Assembly: GCA_907163375.1 (NCBI GenBank)
Contig: CAJQUW010014798.1
Location: 248,001 to 312,000, forward strand
From: Prostheceraeus crozeri
Lineage: Eukaryota > Platyhelminthes > Polycladida > Euryleptidae
Direction of reading: 5' to 3'
DNA: 64,000 nucleotides
This document shows positions 10,822 through 24,475 of this stretch, piece after piece. The translations under genes and the position numbers were made by a program. Numbering within the stretch: position 1 is the first letter of the stretch; every line of letters starts with the position of its first letter. The notes under the pieces are model-generated. The model saw only the letters and a program-made list of their open reading frames with translations. It had not been told where the DNA came from and did no database searches.

Positions 10822-13435
10822 GCATGATTAGTGCTCACGCATCATCAGACGTACGCGCTATATCAACAAAAGTTTGGTGTGGTCACATCAGTGTGACAAA
10901 AAGAATAAGAACTAGACGCAAAAATTGACTGAAAGCAAAATTTGTATGAAAAAAGTTACGAAATTACATGAATACCTTTATGAAAATAAATCATTAGAAA
11001 ACACGAAAAATGACTTCTATCGCAGGAAAATCATTCGATGGCTCACGGGCTACAAGCCACTGAATAAAGGCCTGATAATCTGTACTCGCTTAAAAAAATA
11101 GCTGACCGGCTAAATGCGTGATTAAATGTGTAGGCCTAATGAAGTTCATTCTTTTATGGTTCTGATTATTTTCAAAAGCTTGGTAATATAAATGTCATCA
11201 AATTTTTAATAGGCTGTCAGTCGATGCACATTCTTGAAATATGTTTTTCTTTTGCTCGTCGGTTAGCAATGCGGTGCAATTTGTCAAGAAATACATACGT
11301 GTATATCGCGGTTAACCGGTAGAACACAGATACTCAGGTCTGAGATAGCTGGGCCTATTTTTCTAGGCAAACGGTATAGGTTAGCAAAATTTATTACCTA
11401 GAGCGGTATTTATTGACTTATTTTTCGCATTTCTGGTATAGTCGGGACCGGAAGAGAGAAAAAATTCTCTACTGCCATCAGAAGCTCCAGACGGTTCCAT
11501 ATACAGTTTTAGCGACCACATTTCAGGTCGCGACCCCGATATTTGGAAGCAGTGGTCTATAGATAATCCCCATTGGTTTGGGTGGCTTTCTTGCCACGAT
11601 TTACTGTGAGGTTTTCGAACTCATCATTTAGCTTGGCCAATGTCTCCTACTCGAAAAATCAACGAAAACTTTTTGTCAGTGGCAGCGTTGGTAGAATATT
11701 GGACTGATTGATATCTTCCTCGACTTGGTGTGGATGTAGGCGTATAAGTAACCTACAGTATTGATTCTTACTTGAATTTTTTATTGCTCAAGAAGCTGTG
11801 TACTTGTAAAATATCTTTCAACTGATGAAATTGATAACGTGAAGATAAACAAATCATTTAGAAATAACTTCTTTCATCATGTATTTAGAAGCCGCATGAT
11901 TTGCCGGCCATATTACGAGTCTGCTACAAAATTGCATGTAAGCACGATAAGAAACACAAAAATCAAAACGACTTTTAGCGACCCCTGTCAATTGATTGCG
12001 ACTTTATAATTGTATGTACGAATTATAATCAACCCAATTACCTACACGACTTCGATGTGAATAGCAAGAAATTGCTTTTATAGAATGCAAGAATCACTTA
12101 TTTGGAAAACATCTAGCGATTTCATTAAAAGCGACACGTCAACGACACAACCATCGCCTAGCAGACATCAGTGACACCGCAGAATTAAATATTCTGTGAT
12201 TGACACAGTCATATGGAAACGAAGCAAATTTATGAAGTCATGAATATTCCATTCAGATATTGTACATATTTACTTGATTGCATCAATTATGATTCGAGGA
12301 AATTTAATAGAAATAGTGGGTTTAATAATAGTCAAATCAAAAGCAGTTGAAATTAAGAAATTAATATTGAACTTAGAGATAAAAATCGCAAAATAGCATT
12401 CCCGGGATATTTAAGGGATAATTGGCTGTTTCGCAATAATTCCCATTCCCGGGCTCGGCGGTCACCCTGAAAGAGGATATCTTTTAAATTTAACTAGTCA
12501 ACTAAATACTTTATTGCTTCACTTTACGAGTTCAGTGAACACTGTAATTTGCGATGATTGCTGATATATGTGACCGCGCTTTATTTGAGGGCTTTGAAAG
12601 GACTTTTGAGCCGGCTGTCAGGATCTGACCAATGTCTTTTATGGAGCTATCAGGTTAATTCAGACATAGTCGAAGTACTGTGTTACTGATCATATAGATT
12701 TAGATAACGATTTTCATTTATGTAGATCAAGTTCACATGAAGTATTAATGCAGTAATTGAGATAAGGTTTGAGAATAATTGGAAATGAAAATGGAAACAA
12801 TGTAATATTAAGTATAGATTTAGAGACATTCATAGACATGATTCATTTTACAACAGAGATGTCAACCGAACTCGATGCAATAAGAAATGTTTGTAAACAA
12901 CATTTTGTCTGTGCATTATTGGATAACTTGTGTGAATAATGAGGTTTGTGCATGCGAGCAGTTGGCATATTTTCCTATATCACAGTAAAAAGGGTGTTTC
13001 GCACTTCTGTGACTGAAAACAAGTGCGATAAGAACATTTTGGGAGGTGAAAAGGTATGTACAAAAAGTAGTAATTGTTGTAGTCATAGACATTGAATGAA
13101 TTTCGAAGCTGAGGAACGATTGAGAAATTCAGTTAATATTTCCTCCAAACAAATATCAACTTTTTTTCTCATTCAGTTCGAATTTCACCGCAGCAAGAAG
13201 CTACAGCGGATCCATTTAATCTCGAAATTTCAGACAAATTTTTGCAGTTGCACTGTTGAAAACAATCAAATTTTTACTTGGTAAAACCTTTTAAAACAAT
13301 GAGTAGGATCTTACTTAGAACTAGAAATTTCGAATGTTGGAAAAGGCATTAGGGTAACTCGCGAGGTAATTCGAGTAACACTGATGAAAAATTGATATTC
13401 ATGCCCATCGTGAATAGTTCTGACCGTGACCATCA

Positions 13436-13912
13436 GTGCTGATAAATGATATCTCTAGACTGAAATACGCAGACAAGGCCATTTATCTCTGTGATTTGCA
13501 GACACTTTCTTCAAGTGAAAATGCTTCCTGCAACACATACAGACCATACGATCACTGTCGATGCCAGAAAGACAATAGAAGCAATTTCGCTGCTTTTGCC
13601 TTGCAAATGTGGAATGTATTCAGAGAAACGTTGGAAAGAAAAAATCTAATCAAAAAGCACGGCGAGCTTGTTGAGATGGACAGCATGAGCAAAATTATCC
13701 GACGAGCAAAATGACATTTGATTTACAAAAGGAGCATGACTACATCACATAGAGATTGTGATGAAGGTGTTCACCAGTTGGAGAGCGAGGACACGTCCGA
13801 CCATGACAATAAATTTGATAGAATCAAGACTTTGATCCTGTCAGAACAAAAATTTCAAAAGCAGGTTAATGTTGATCTACTGAAACCAGCGTTGAAGAAA
13901 CACGAGCAATAG
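13436..13912 (+). pseudogene. Unidentified open frame broken by one stop
   Basis: About 158 codons are open on the plus strand except for one TGA at 13712-13714. The first half has a Cys/His-containing patch (CNTYRPYDHCRCQKD) and the second is charged and helical (EQKFQKQVNVDLLKPALKKH). I recognise no family. The length of a single open frame in such AT-rich DNA is above background, so it may be an old transposon ORF or a processed remnant. Confidence 0.3.
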
Positions 13913-15093
13913 TAAGCAGTCATTCATATTAAGAAGACCGTGATGCATGTGACCATTTGAGGAGTAACTCCTCATATGCTCCTTATGTTGCAAATCCTCA
14001 AAGATGAAGACGACCGAATCGTTAATGGGCTTCCTATCATTTACCATATATCTTAGTTTAAAATAATATAAATGTTAGGCCTATGATTTGATTTTGAAAA
14101 TGGCGACATTCAATTACCCTCATTTACTTACTTACTTACTTACCTCATTTGCCGCTATCAATTTTAAAGAGGATGTCTGCAAGTTGGCTGTAGACTTGAT
14201 TTTGTTGCATTTACATTCAATATTATGCAAGAAATTTAATGTCCATGTTATGAAGTGTTTCAGGCAGTTTGTCTTTGAAACTGTTACCAAAGAAACAAAA
14301 CATCGACAATGAGCGAACGTCGGTTAGAGGAAGAAATCCCAAAGGAATGAATTTAGCAGAGCATTCACCGCATCTGAACCTGCATTATAAGGCAAAGTGA
14401 TGTATCATTCACACGATCACAGCTTTATCATCGTTTATATTAACAATCTAACCAGATTTGTCTCTCTTTTAAAAACGCCAACTAGCAAAAATGTAATTTT
14501 GAAAATCAGTATATCAGAGAAAGCGATAGAAACCAATCCTGGACTTAACTGCTGAAGTTAGAGCGAATGTTCACCACAAATTCGCACTCTCTAGGAAATA
14601 AAGAATAAAAAATCGGTGGCGAAATCAATGAACAGCTGTCATTCTCTTTGGACATTCAAAATAAAAAGTGAGGCGTTGAATAAACACGCAGTTGTAAAGT
14701 ATAAGTATTAACTAAAAATAAGGAAGTCTGACATCAGAAAACCTATTTCTGTTGTCAAAGGCTGGCTGTAGTCAACTATTAACAACAAACGTCTCGTCTG
14801 TCCGAAGCTTTCATAATTCTAGCGCGGCGTTTATTGCGCCACATCTAAATTCTCACATTCGTTATGTAGAAATTCAATCCGACACAGTATTCAATAAATT
14901 GCTGACACGGAACAATACGAAGTTGGAATCGACTCCTACAGCAATTATCCTTTTCCTATTCATTACAGGCATGCTGGCCGCCCCGCATACAGCTCCGGGC
15001 AGGGATATAACCTCGCTGCGGTCAGTCGGATGCAAGAAGAACTTCTGTTTTCCGAATACTCACAAGAAACCATCCCTGTCATTATTCACTTAC

Positions 15094-15387
15094 CCGTGGA
15101 AGTAGCAGTACTCGGTGTACTCGGTCGCAGACCTGCCTGATTCCTCAGTGCATTCTCAATACTATGAAGAGATTCGAGGGATAATTTCAGATTCAGAGCG
15201 CGCGCTGTTTCTGGTGTAGGATTGGCCAACAACGTCGACACGTTAGTGAAAGTTTTGCGCGCCTCTGGATATGCGGCCATATAGCTGCGAAGCGGTTCCA
15301 GATACGATGCAGAAATCTGCCGAAGTTTCTCTTTTATCTGCTCCTCCTGTTGCTGTTGATGCTGTTGTTGTTGTGCGAAATTGGAAT
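15094..15387 (-). CDS. MED15: MED15 exon, poly-Gln tract and conserved central helices
   Basis: The acceptor (pyrimidine tract then CAACAG) ends at 15388 and the donor GTAAGT starts at 15093. It enters with two bases and leaves one. The peptide starts SNFAQQQQHQQQQEEQIKEK, a short Gln tract typical of MED15, then KLRQISASYLEPLRSYM, TFTNVSTLLANPT and LESLHSIENALRNQ. Human MED15 at the equivalent place reads KLKQLSKYIEPLRRMI, SKMKSLLDILTDP and LKTLQKCEIALEKLKN. This is the most diagnostic exon in the window. The exon ends in a Thr/Ser/Pro linker. Confidence 0.92.
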
Positions 15388-17293
15388 CTGTTGGAGAGAA
15401 GGATTCTGAACAATTGCACTTCTAAATAGTGCGAATTTCACCTGCACTTGGTGATAACTAGTCCAACACGCATGAAATGTATTGAAATTTAGTATACTTG
15501 TACATTGAAGAATTCTTCAAAACTAGAAAGCACTTTATATCAAACAGTGAGCCTGGGTTTGTCATTACTGCTAGTAGGTGGTGGAACTCAGTAAGGTTGA
15601 TAGAAGCCCAAAAAGGCAAAACCTCTGTTTATCATAGAAAGCTTAGTTCATCGTCAGAGGAGCCTGCTCTGGACGGCAGTGCCGGTCGAAAGAACTAAGC
15701 TTTCTATGATAAACGAAGGTTTTGCTTTTTTGGGCTTCTATCAGCTTTACTGGATTTCCACCACCTACTACTGGCACTTTACATATTACACAATGCCCTC
15801 ATATACACTGAAGACTTAATCTTCAAAAGACAAAACAACTGAATTACTCCATGTATTCTTATTCTTCTTCACCATGGAATAATAGTCAAGTAGGCCATTC
15901 CTGATAAGATTGTGAAAATTCACAGTTGTGAAATCGAACGTCCAAAAACTGCCACCATTTGTACATGAATCCTACACTTGAATATTGACATATCTAATGC
16001 ATTCCTGAGAAGCAAGAGGCCATTTTGAATTCTCACGTTGTAACCATGCGATTTAGTGGCATAATTGGAGAAATTTGAGTCAACTCGTAAACAATAAAAA
16101 ATCTCTGACCGTGAACACGTGTCATTAACTCTTTCAGTAGTTGATCTGGATGAATTTTCAATTTGCTTGCTGCGATTTTTTAGAAATTTCTTCGTCCTTT
16201 GTGGCTATATAAATCCGTGTCTTTATAAGCTGATTTGTGACTCTGTGTGAGTATACCAGCATTCTTAAAAAACTGTGGTTTTGAAGCAAATATTCAAGCA
16301 CGATATCGCGCGCGTATGAGCCCAACAGCGGCTTACACAAGCAAGTGAGGAGGCAAACTTATTCAAATAACCGTTGTCATTTGTGATTATAGTCGTCATT
16401 TATCATTAAAGCAACTGACTGATGCTGTGACAGTATGCAAAGATTAAAACCTTTTTTAAGAGAGGGCGCATATTTCTGCAAATTTAACTAAGTTAACTCT
16501 TATCTTTTTCATAATTCATAAACATTGTCAGTTGTATTATCATAAAAGTGGTCATTTTATGCGATGTAATTTAGCGTTTTCGATACTGATCTTGCTAAAT
16601 TACACATCTCTCAATGAGTATGACGAGTAACTACCTAGCTTTTCAATTAAAACATAAACCATGTAGCACGGAGACTACCAAAGATCGGCAATAATAAAAT
16701 GATATCATCAAAAAATTTTGTTCCATTATATTTTCTAATAATAGATTCTTCGCATTGTGTATTGAAGCAAATTTAGTTTAATTAGTACTAAAACCAACTG
16801 CATTTTGTAGACATTCGTGTAATTCGAGTGCAAAAGCTTAAATCAAGACTTGCGATGTCTAGTGTATAGGTCATAGGCCCTACCTAACTTTTGATATACC
16901 AGAAGCATGACTAAGCTGCTTCGACGTTCCATTATTTAGAATATATACATGTAGATGCTGCATGCAACCTAATTTTAATTTCATTGCTGAAATCAGTGAA
17001 AGTAGCATGGTAGAAGTGTAAATCGAAAAATTAGTATGACTAGATCTATTTACGGTGTAGGTCTACGCATGTTTCACTAAAAAATGGTATATTTTCATCA
17101 TAAAAGTTGAAATGATATCATTGCCGATCATAAGAGACTACAATCACGGTAAATGTACCTAAAATGAATATAGAAACAGTAAATTACTTGTGCTCAAAAC
17201 ATTATTTTCGTTTGGAGCTTCTATATGTCTCATTATGAAGCTTCAGTAATCGAGAGCGCAAAATTTCCAGAATTAGATCTATTCGGAACTTAC
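15388..17293 (-). other. MED15 intron, 1.9 kb, with one long palindromic MITE
   Basis: The only structure noticed is the inverted-repeat element at 15570-15775. The remainder is AT-rich and shows no gene. Confidence 0.6.
15570..15775. repeat. Hairpin-forming MITE with ~80-bp arms
   Basis: The left arm (15570-15645) and right arm (15695-15775) are inverted copies that differ at only a few positions. They read from GCTAGTAGGTGGTGGAA at the outside to GCTTAGTTC at the inside. The central loop of about 45 bases is GC-rich. No coding capacity is present. The flanks show no convincing target duplication. Confidence 0.8.
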
Positions 17294-17424
17294 TGCCAGA
17301 AACCGTGATGGTGGATTGCTGTGCCGGTATCGTGTATACTTGGCCTTGCGACATCGTCTGTGTAGAGTTGATCGGTGTAGCGATTTTAGCTGCTGTACCA
17401 CTGCTGGCGGTCGCTGGATATCCT
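17294..17424 (-). CDS. MED15: MED15 exon, Gln/Ser/Thr-rich linker
   Basis: The acceptor CTTCAG ends at 17425 and the donor GTAAGT starts at 17293. One base completes a codon begun in the upstream exon (GC plus A gives Ala), and one base is left for the next exon. The peptide runs GYPATASSGTAAKIATPINS, then TMSQGQVYTIPAQQSTITV. It has no fold and matches only the general low-complexity character of the MED15 middle region. The call depends on splice sites, exact phase fit on both sides, and position between secure exons. Confidence 0.78.
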
Positions 17425-19082
17425 CTGAAGAATGACGAAACATAGAAAGCGACAACTAGAATTAGTGATTGATTTTGGCTCACTGAATTGTGTTATAAAA
17501 AAGTGCACCGGATTTTGAAATTCAGAAATTAAACCGGAATCGGTTTCACCGGATGCTCAGAACTCAGTTTCATCCTTAATTCATCAAGTTAAAAAACCAC
17601 TGATTCAGAAGTCATCATCAGTCCAATCCTCGGTATCACACAGACTTCTGATCTCGAAGTGGAACTCGCATTTTGCATTTGTGTCTCCAACGTCTTCTAG
17701 GAGTTCCTCGGCTTGTCTTCGACTGTCACTTTCAGGTGTGTTTATTGTGACCTAATATCAATCATTTTAGAAGAATTATTTGCTTCCTTTTCTACAAGAA
17801 AATTCTTGATAGTATACGACATCGAGACCACAGATGATCGATGACTTTTTGTTATTGCACTTGTGACTCTTCAATTTCACACCTGGTCGCGTTGTTGTTG
17901 GATTATTGTATATAATCCAACCCAACCCAGAACGTTCACTTCATTCTACGTGACCACCTGCCTCAACTCAATTCGGCAGATTCATCATGCAAGTAGTCAG
18001 AAGTTCTCGTCGACGGAATTCATTTTCTCGTCATCTTTCATTTAATAAACTCATTAAAATCATATGATCATCAAACGATGATATCTGAACATTGATTGCA
18101 ATGTTTCAATATCAGATGAAAATATCTGAATATGAATTGCACGAAAATGGTGCAATAACAATGGTGCAATCCAGCTGTCAGAGACAATACTTCCAAGGAA
18201 CGAGAGAGAAAATGGGACTTTCACGATGTGATGAACACCCAATGAATAATGCGAATATGTACGTCTACCGACTTCTACCTGCTTCCTGTTCTTATCATAC
18301 CGGATCAAGGAAGAAAGCATGTAAATCCAATGGGAAACAAATTGAAGCTTTCGGTAAGAATGAGATTTTCTATGTTTTCTTTGATTGAGAGAATACTACC
18401 AACTCTAGCTAGAGCTATAATCATCAGCATGGAAAGTCTTCAGGACTCAGCTCATTTCCAATCATATGTCTGTCATTAGCAGGCTTCTGATCGGTGATGT
18501 ATGCGAGAATGAGGCAAATTATGGCTAAAATTGGCAAACTGCTGTTTGCCGACATTAGGGGGCTTGCTATGTTTGATTGTGCTCAGCTTCATAGATAAAG
18601 GTACACGAACATGACATAAAACGATTTGAAGACATTCCATGCCAGAGTCATGGCTATTGTCTTAGCACCGTTACCATAATCAGAAAACATAGAATACTTA
18701 TTTTTACAGAAACCTTCATTCTGCTTTTTTTGTATTTGGATTTACATATGTTTTTCTCTGATCCTGTTTAATAATTAGAGGAACCGGGTAGAACTCGGCA
18801 GAATATCAGATTCGCTGTAACCTTAGAGTGCACATCATGCTGTGACAGTCTCATTTTCGACCTCGCTCCCTGTAGAGACTCGTTCTGGATGCCAGAGTGC
18901 ATTGGCAAACCGATTCATACAGTCTGTTCCACCTGCATAACAGCGACAGAAAAACATCAGCAACATCATAAAATGTAAGTAGATTTTTGTACGGCTTGAG
19001 GAAAAGGTCGGATTTGAAATCAGGTGCCCCGTTATCGATGACGCTTGTCTAGCTGTTCTTAAGATAGAAATGGGAAACTTAC
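17425..19082 (-). other. MED15 intron, 1.7 kb
   Basis: No repeat or gene was recognised. A possible acceptor at about 18942-18945 on the minus strand is followed by a short frame that stops. I treat it as non-functional (see rejected items). Confidence 0.5.
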
Positions 19083-19159
19083 GCAATACGTGTAAATCCT
19101 TCCGGCGTGTGCTGAGAAGATCCGCCTCTGTTGGAAGGGTCATAGTTCAATACTGTCGG
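19083..19159 (-). CDS. MED15: MED15 short exon, linker
   Basis: This 77-bp exon lies between the acceptor GTTTCAG (ending 19160) and the donor GTAAGT (starting 19082). Read in phase 0 it gives PTVLNYDPSNRGGSSQHTPE then GFTRI and leaves two bases. It was searched for because the flanking exons do not match in phase on their own: the upstream one ends in phase 0 and the downstream one needs two bases. This exon supplies exactly that. No domain is present. Confidence 0.75.
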
Positions 19160-19856
19160 CTGAAACAAAAATGACATCAAGATATTGAAATGCATCAACA
19201 TTTGATTCATAAAGAATACTAGGAATTCAACATGTATTTCGCTGCTTTCAACGATCAAACTTCTTCGAATTTCCAGTTGTTTCAAATTCATTGTTGACAA
19301 AGAATCAAATTAAAGTTCCAATAAACTTCCGGTCACTGTCAATTTACAATGTAGAACTGCGAGCATATTTAAGAGGACAGCAATGACCATGTAAAGCCGA
19401 GGCTGATAGTCATCGCTGTCCGAATTCAAACAATACATGCTCATTGCTCACATAGACATTGCAATATGATATCTGTGTTTTGTATACTACCTTTCAGAAA
19501 CTTTTCAGGATCTACGCCTGCTGAAGGATGTGGAATATTGCGGTACATTAGAACTTATCGGTAAGCTCTTGTAGATCACTGCAACCCTCTGCTCGGAAAT
19601 GCTCTTTGTAAGTTTCTGCCATTTCTGCCGATGGAATAGTCGTTCTCACTCACAATAGCAGCTGGAATACCTTCTTGAGCAAAAGTTCTCTGTTGACGTT
19701 TATTGGTTTCACCCGTAGTTATCCTTCGCACGATGTAGATTTCCGGCCACTTATTGCATCAACCATCGCGAAGGCACATTGTTTATTATTGAATGGGCGG
19801 GCGGAATCAATGTGTACCCTTTTACAAGGTTCCTTTTCAAAACGCTTTTCAATGTA

Positions 19857-20018
19857 ATCCTGACCGCAATGATTTTACCATAGACTCATGCTGCAATGCC
19901 TCTGAGCATGTCTGAATTCGGACAACGATGAACATCAGCCTCGTCATTGCTGTCCTCTCAAACATGCTCGCAGTTGCATTGTAGCACGATTCTATTGTAT
20001 AATCATTGCGGTCAGGAT
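19857..20018. repeat. Palindromic MITE with TA target duplication
   Basis: The ends ATCCTGACCGCAATGATT and its reverse complement are flanked by TA on both sides (19855-19856 and 20019-20020), as for Tc1/mariner-derived MITEs. The internal part is itself a long imperfect palindrome. An inverted, decayed partial copy of the internal part lies at 19345-19430 and shares AAGAGGACAGCAATGA and CTGTCCGAATTCA. A further block at 19465-19490 matches 20032-20058. Confidence 0.75.
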
Positions 20019-23000
20019 TAAATGAGGCAGAGAGCATACAATACACAGATATCATATTACAATGAAATTTCCACTTTCATATTCTTGAATTTTTAAAGAA
20101 AGCTTGCAGAATTAGCGAATATGTGAAATATTCAATACAGCTAATAAGATATCTGACAACGTAAATCAAAGTTCTTGCATTTAATTACGTAGAGAATCAC
20201 GGCTGATTCGATGTGATTGTGAAAGTATTGTAACACTCAATTGCGAGTTATTGTAAGGTAGCACTAATACTCAACCTTAAGATTCCATCTCTACTGAACT
20301 CATAGTTCTTAATTCTTTAAATATAAAGATAGAAAATACAATAGCTCTAAATAACGTAAATTTCTGGTGAATCCATGCATCATACTTCAACATGTGAAGC
20401 CATGGATTAAAAAAGAAACGGTGCATGGAAAATATCATCCTGCTAGGTTAGAAGCGCTCTACATAAACACTATCACAAGGAGGCAACGGAAATTGCTTTA
20501 TGCAAGCCAACCGCGAACTCGTAGATTTTGAGTGTCACTTTCTCTTCCGATTATATAAATACCACTTCGAACGCTTAATTCTGTGCTACGAACAATGAAA
20601 ACAAATTATAGTGCCACAGAGGAAGATTCATCGACATGCGTTCCAATCTTAGTACTCCGGACAAAATTCGTATTTGATTTTATTCTCTTTAAAAAAGTTT
20701 ATGCATCAGACCTCAGGTCTCAGAGGGTGTGGAAATTTCCATAACAAAACTTTTACTATCAAATGAAAAAATATTTTGTGCATGCCCTCGATGGTGCATA
20801 ATGAGTGAAATCTCGTGCATGTGCGTTATGCTAGAAGATCGCGAAATGTGAATATTTTGTTTTTGGACATGATCGTCCATGACTGGTTAGCCTACATGAA
20901 CAACTCAGCATAAATCACTGTCAAAATGAAAGCTGTCATTATATTCAGAGTTCAACACTAAAAGCAGACTGTTGGCAAAGTTTTAAGAGCAGTAATTGAT
21001 GAGTTTGACATCTCCACAGCTGTTCTGAGGGTCTTAAAATGCAGCCATTATAGCTCATTTTAGGCCTATTTCCGATTTATATGGATAATTTTAAAAAACA
21101 GGCCAAATGAAGGGTTACGCTGAATGTAATAAATCAGTTTCATTAAAATCAACTACCTGAGGTTACATGACGACAGCAAACATCCTAAAACCGACTCTTA
21201 GTACAACTGATGCTGTGCTAAATGTCGTTGGATTACACGACACTATACTTCTCACAATCTGTACACTCTTGCTTGTACACTACACCACCTCGATCTTATC
21301 CATCAATCTTGTCAAGTTTCTCCCTGATGATCATATCTCCCAAACTCCTTCGAATCAATATCCGACCACCATCTTCTTATTCAAAATTGCGCAAAATGCC
21401 CTCGAGAATGGATATTTGGTAATCCAACAATCAAAAACATTTTCACTACCATGAGAAGTGAATATAATTGATGAACATTTATTCAAATGACAGACGCAAC
21501 GTCATAAGTGGACAAAAATAATCTTTAGAATTTCTGTTTACCTTTCTCTGTAGGTAAATGATCAAGTTATCAAAAATAATTACCACACTTTCGAGTACAC
21601 CTTAAATTATCGAACCAGAATTGAATTGCTTGAATTAATTAGAAATGCAACGCGTGGTTGATAGCCGGCGGCAGACGTCTCTTTGGCCACCATTTTTCAA
21701 GCACGAAAATATGGCTGTTCCAATTTCTCTGTTTGCTTAATAACTAACTGTTTGTGACTTCAATATCTACACGTAATGAGTTGGGATTCATTTCAAGTGG
21801 ATATCATTGGCTGGATCTGAATGAGACAGAAATTAACTTCCAGAATAACCCGCGGAGATGGTCATTGTAGGAACCCAGCTCGGCCGGTACCATCCTTTTT
21901 AATGCCCGGTCCGTTCTGCCCACGACACGTTTTATTTAAATAAGTAACCATTTGAATACATTTATCATATTTCAAGATTCATTCTAAATGTTCTCATGCT
22001 CAAATAATGGGGAATGTGAGAATTCAAATACACAGCTAAACAAGTGCATGTGTTCATTTGCGCAAATATACGCATTCATAATTCGAAATATACAAAAGCG
22101 CGCATGCTTTTCAAACCGTAATTGTAACACGTGCACGCAAAGAAAATTGTCTATTCTTAATAACTTATACCGACAATAAAATACTACGAAAATTATGTCA
22201 TACATCTCACAGGAATTGTTTTTAATAACTTGCTCTCTACAGATCGCGCTTGTCTTTGAATCTATTTATTGTGTGATTCTTCAGGAAAAGATCATGCGAG
22301 TTTGTCAGGAAAGCTCACATCCTCGTCATGATGCACATGACTGCAAGCCGAACAATTTAAACACCTGTGCATCAATGTAATATAAAAGGAAGTGTCAAGT
22401 TGAAGTGGGTTGAAATCGAGGAGAACTATCTTGGAAGTCACCGACCCGGTTGTCATTCTGGGCATGGTAACGTGACACATTTTTGTCACAGTATATCGCC
22501 ACAGGGCTAAATAAGCTATTAAATAATCTATCATTAAAAAAAAAGAAGTACCAAACAATGAGGATAAGCGAGGGCAAAACTTCAAAATATGGTGGAATTT
22601 TATAAATAAAATATTTCGCTTTTCCTATACTAGGTTTGGTAATACTTATTGGTTAGGGAAGATTTTTTATAATTTTTGCTGCATTATTCGACAACCTCGA
22701 AACATTCGTCAAATTTACGACCACCACTGCTTTGAAGCACTTTGCACAAGAGGAGAAGTAGAATAAGTGACTGAATAGTCAGTTCAGTTATTACAATTAT
22801 CTTCAAGTACTATGTCAGCCTGTACCTTTGTTACTATGGTGTACTCTATGACAAAGGTCACTCAATACGAAACGGTCAGTGATCATTACCCCCTCCTTGA
22901 CCAATCATAAGAAGGGAAATATTCATCATCAAAGATCAGAGACTGCTAATGCAGGCATGTCGAATTCCGAATTCATTAATGATTTAATATTTTCCTTGCT

Positions 23001-24475
23001 TGAGTGACTTTACGAATACTCGGCAGCACCTGAGGAGAAGCCCGATGTGGCGGAGAAGTTTGACATGAAAATCTTTATTTCCTGTTTTCTGTTTACAGTG
23101 CATGAATAAACATTAACCAACACGTCGGGTAGAAATACACTTGGTGCTTTGAACACGAGGTTGTACAGTTAGTAAAATCTATTTATCTTCAACTCAGAAG
23201 TAAATTGAGCCACTTCCCGATTTGTACATTTGGTCAATCATTTAGGAAAATACTTGTATGTAGAAATGGTATGGGAATTGAAAGAATTTCACAGGATCTG
23301 TTAAACTTGCATACAATTTCGATTAATGCTTTGTACAAATATAATGTAAAATTCGCTTTCAACATTATGACAGCATTTCTGACCAAATGTCATTGAAATC
23401 AGATTTAAAGTTTGCAGGCGGAAACCACCGACTGTGCAATCAAATGCGCACATTTCAATAAATGATTGCCAAATCAAGAGGGAAATGCAACTTTTAACTT
23501 CCGTCTTCTGTTAAGTGTGGATCAAAGGTCAACAGCTGATATTTACTTGTAGGGAACAATTGAAATCAGACGTGAAAATCGATAATGTGTAGTTCACACT
23601 ACCAATTCAGCTGATCTCGTCTGCAAAACAGAAATTCTACAACAGACAGTGAAAGTCTTGTAGACTTATATAAAGTAACAAAAGTAAAACTATATATGTT
23701 ATTTCCACAGAGACATCGTAAGACCTTCAATGCTTTGTGGCTATTTTTGTATTTGCGGCCAATGCGACAGTACTAGTAAGGCTGTCGTTGACGGCATTTT
23801 CACTGGCTGTTGCTTGAAAGTTTACGGAGCATACGACCAGCTGCACTGGTGTTGTCATTCTACGTGTATTTAACTTTCCTATCGGAAAGATGTGGATTGC
23901 AGTTTATTCTACTAGATTTTTGTGGGGTCTATGGACACGAGAAGACTTTCTTTTTGATTGGACAGTCAGCGCAGATCGCCTTCTACATAAGTTGAACAAA
24001 GGGTCTCTTTAATGCAACGCAATTTACAAAGTGCAATTGAAAGCTGACAATTACAGATTTCAGGGAAGGATCTCTTCAATTCTATTAATTAGTTGTAATT
24101 CCGCCCTGTAACCTTCAAACTGCCAATCAGTTAACGTGAATTATATTAGGTTGAATTCCGACCTTGAAGAAGCATCTCATAAGAGTTGTCCTCGAAGGAT
24201 TGCTGAGCCTATCTCGAAGTAGTTCAATATGCTACACAGTACTCGTCATGCGATAATTCCCTCAACTGATATTTTATTATCTCTGCACGCATCACAATGA
24301 CGGGTTGAGTTCGTCATTACGACTTCATTAAGTTATCTTTGTTCTTCCCAGTTTACAAAGCAGCAGTCAATTATATGCAAATGGCCTGCTGCGTTATCGG
24401 TCAAAGACTAGGTTTGCGCAACGGACTTGAAGACCTAAAATGCAATTTGGTCCAATTCAACTGTTGGAAACGCAC

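Larger units (their letters stand above)
4234..15093 (-). other. MED15 intron, 10.9 kb, filled with old DNA transposons
   Basis: It holds a broken MULE (5281-7575), a degraded transposase-like region (8844-10821) and one unidentified broken frame (13436-13912). Between these, 4234-5280, 7576-8843, 10822-13435 and 13913-15093 are AT-rich with no recognisable gene. A weak pair of blocks beginning TCCCACA at 8690-8720 and 8796-8820 may be an old local duplication. A short (CTTA)n tract lies near 14127-14142. Confidence 0.6.

Noticed and set aside
14752-15105. 117-codon plus-strand frame
   Set aside because: It has no domain, no homologue recalled, and overlaps the donor end of a MED15 exon on the other strand. 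Treated as a chance frame.
18835-18944. Minus-strand acceptor-like site followed by a short frame ending in TGA, possible alternative last exon
   Set aside because: In the phase left by the upstream exon (19083-19159) it gives an unrelated short tail, while joining to 17424 gives a long frame in phase. Kept only as a remote alternative.
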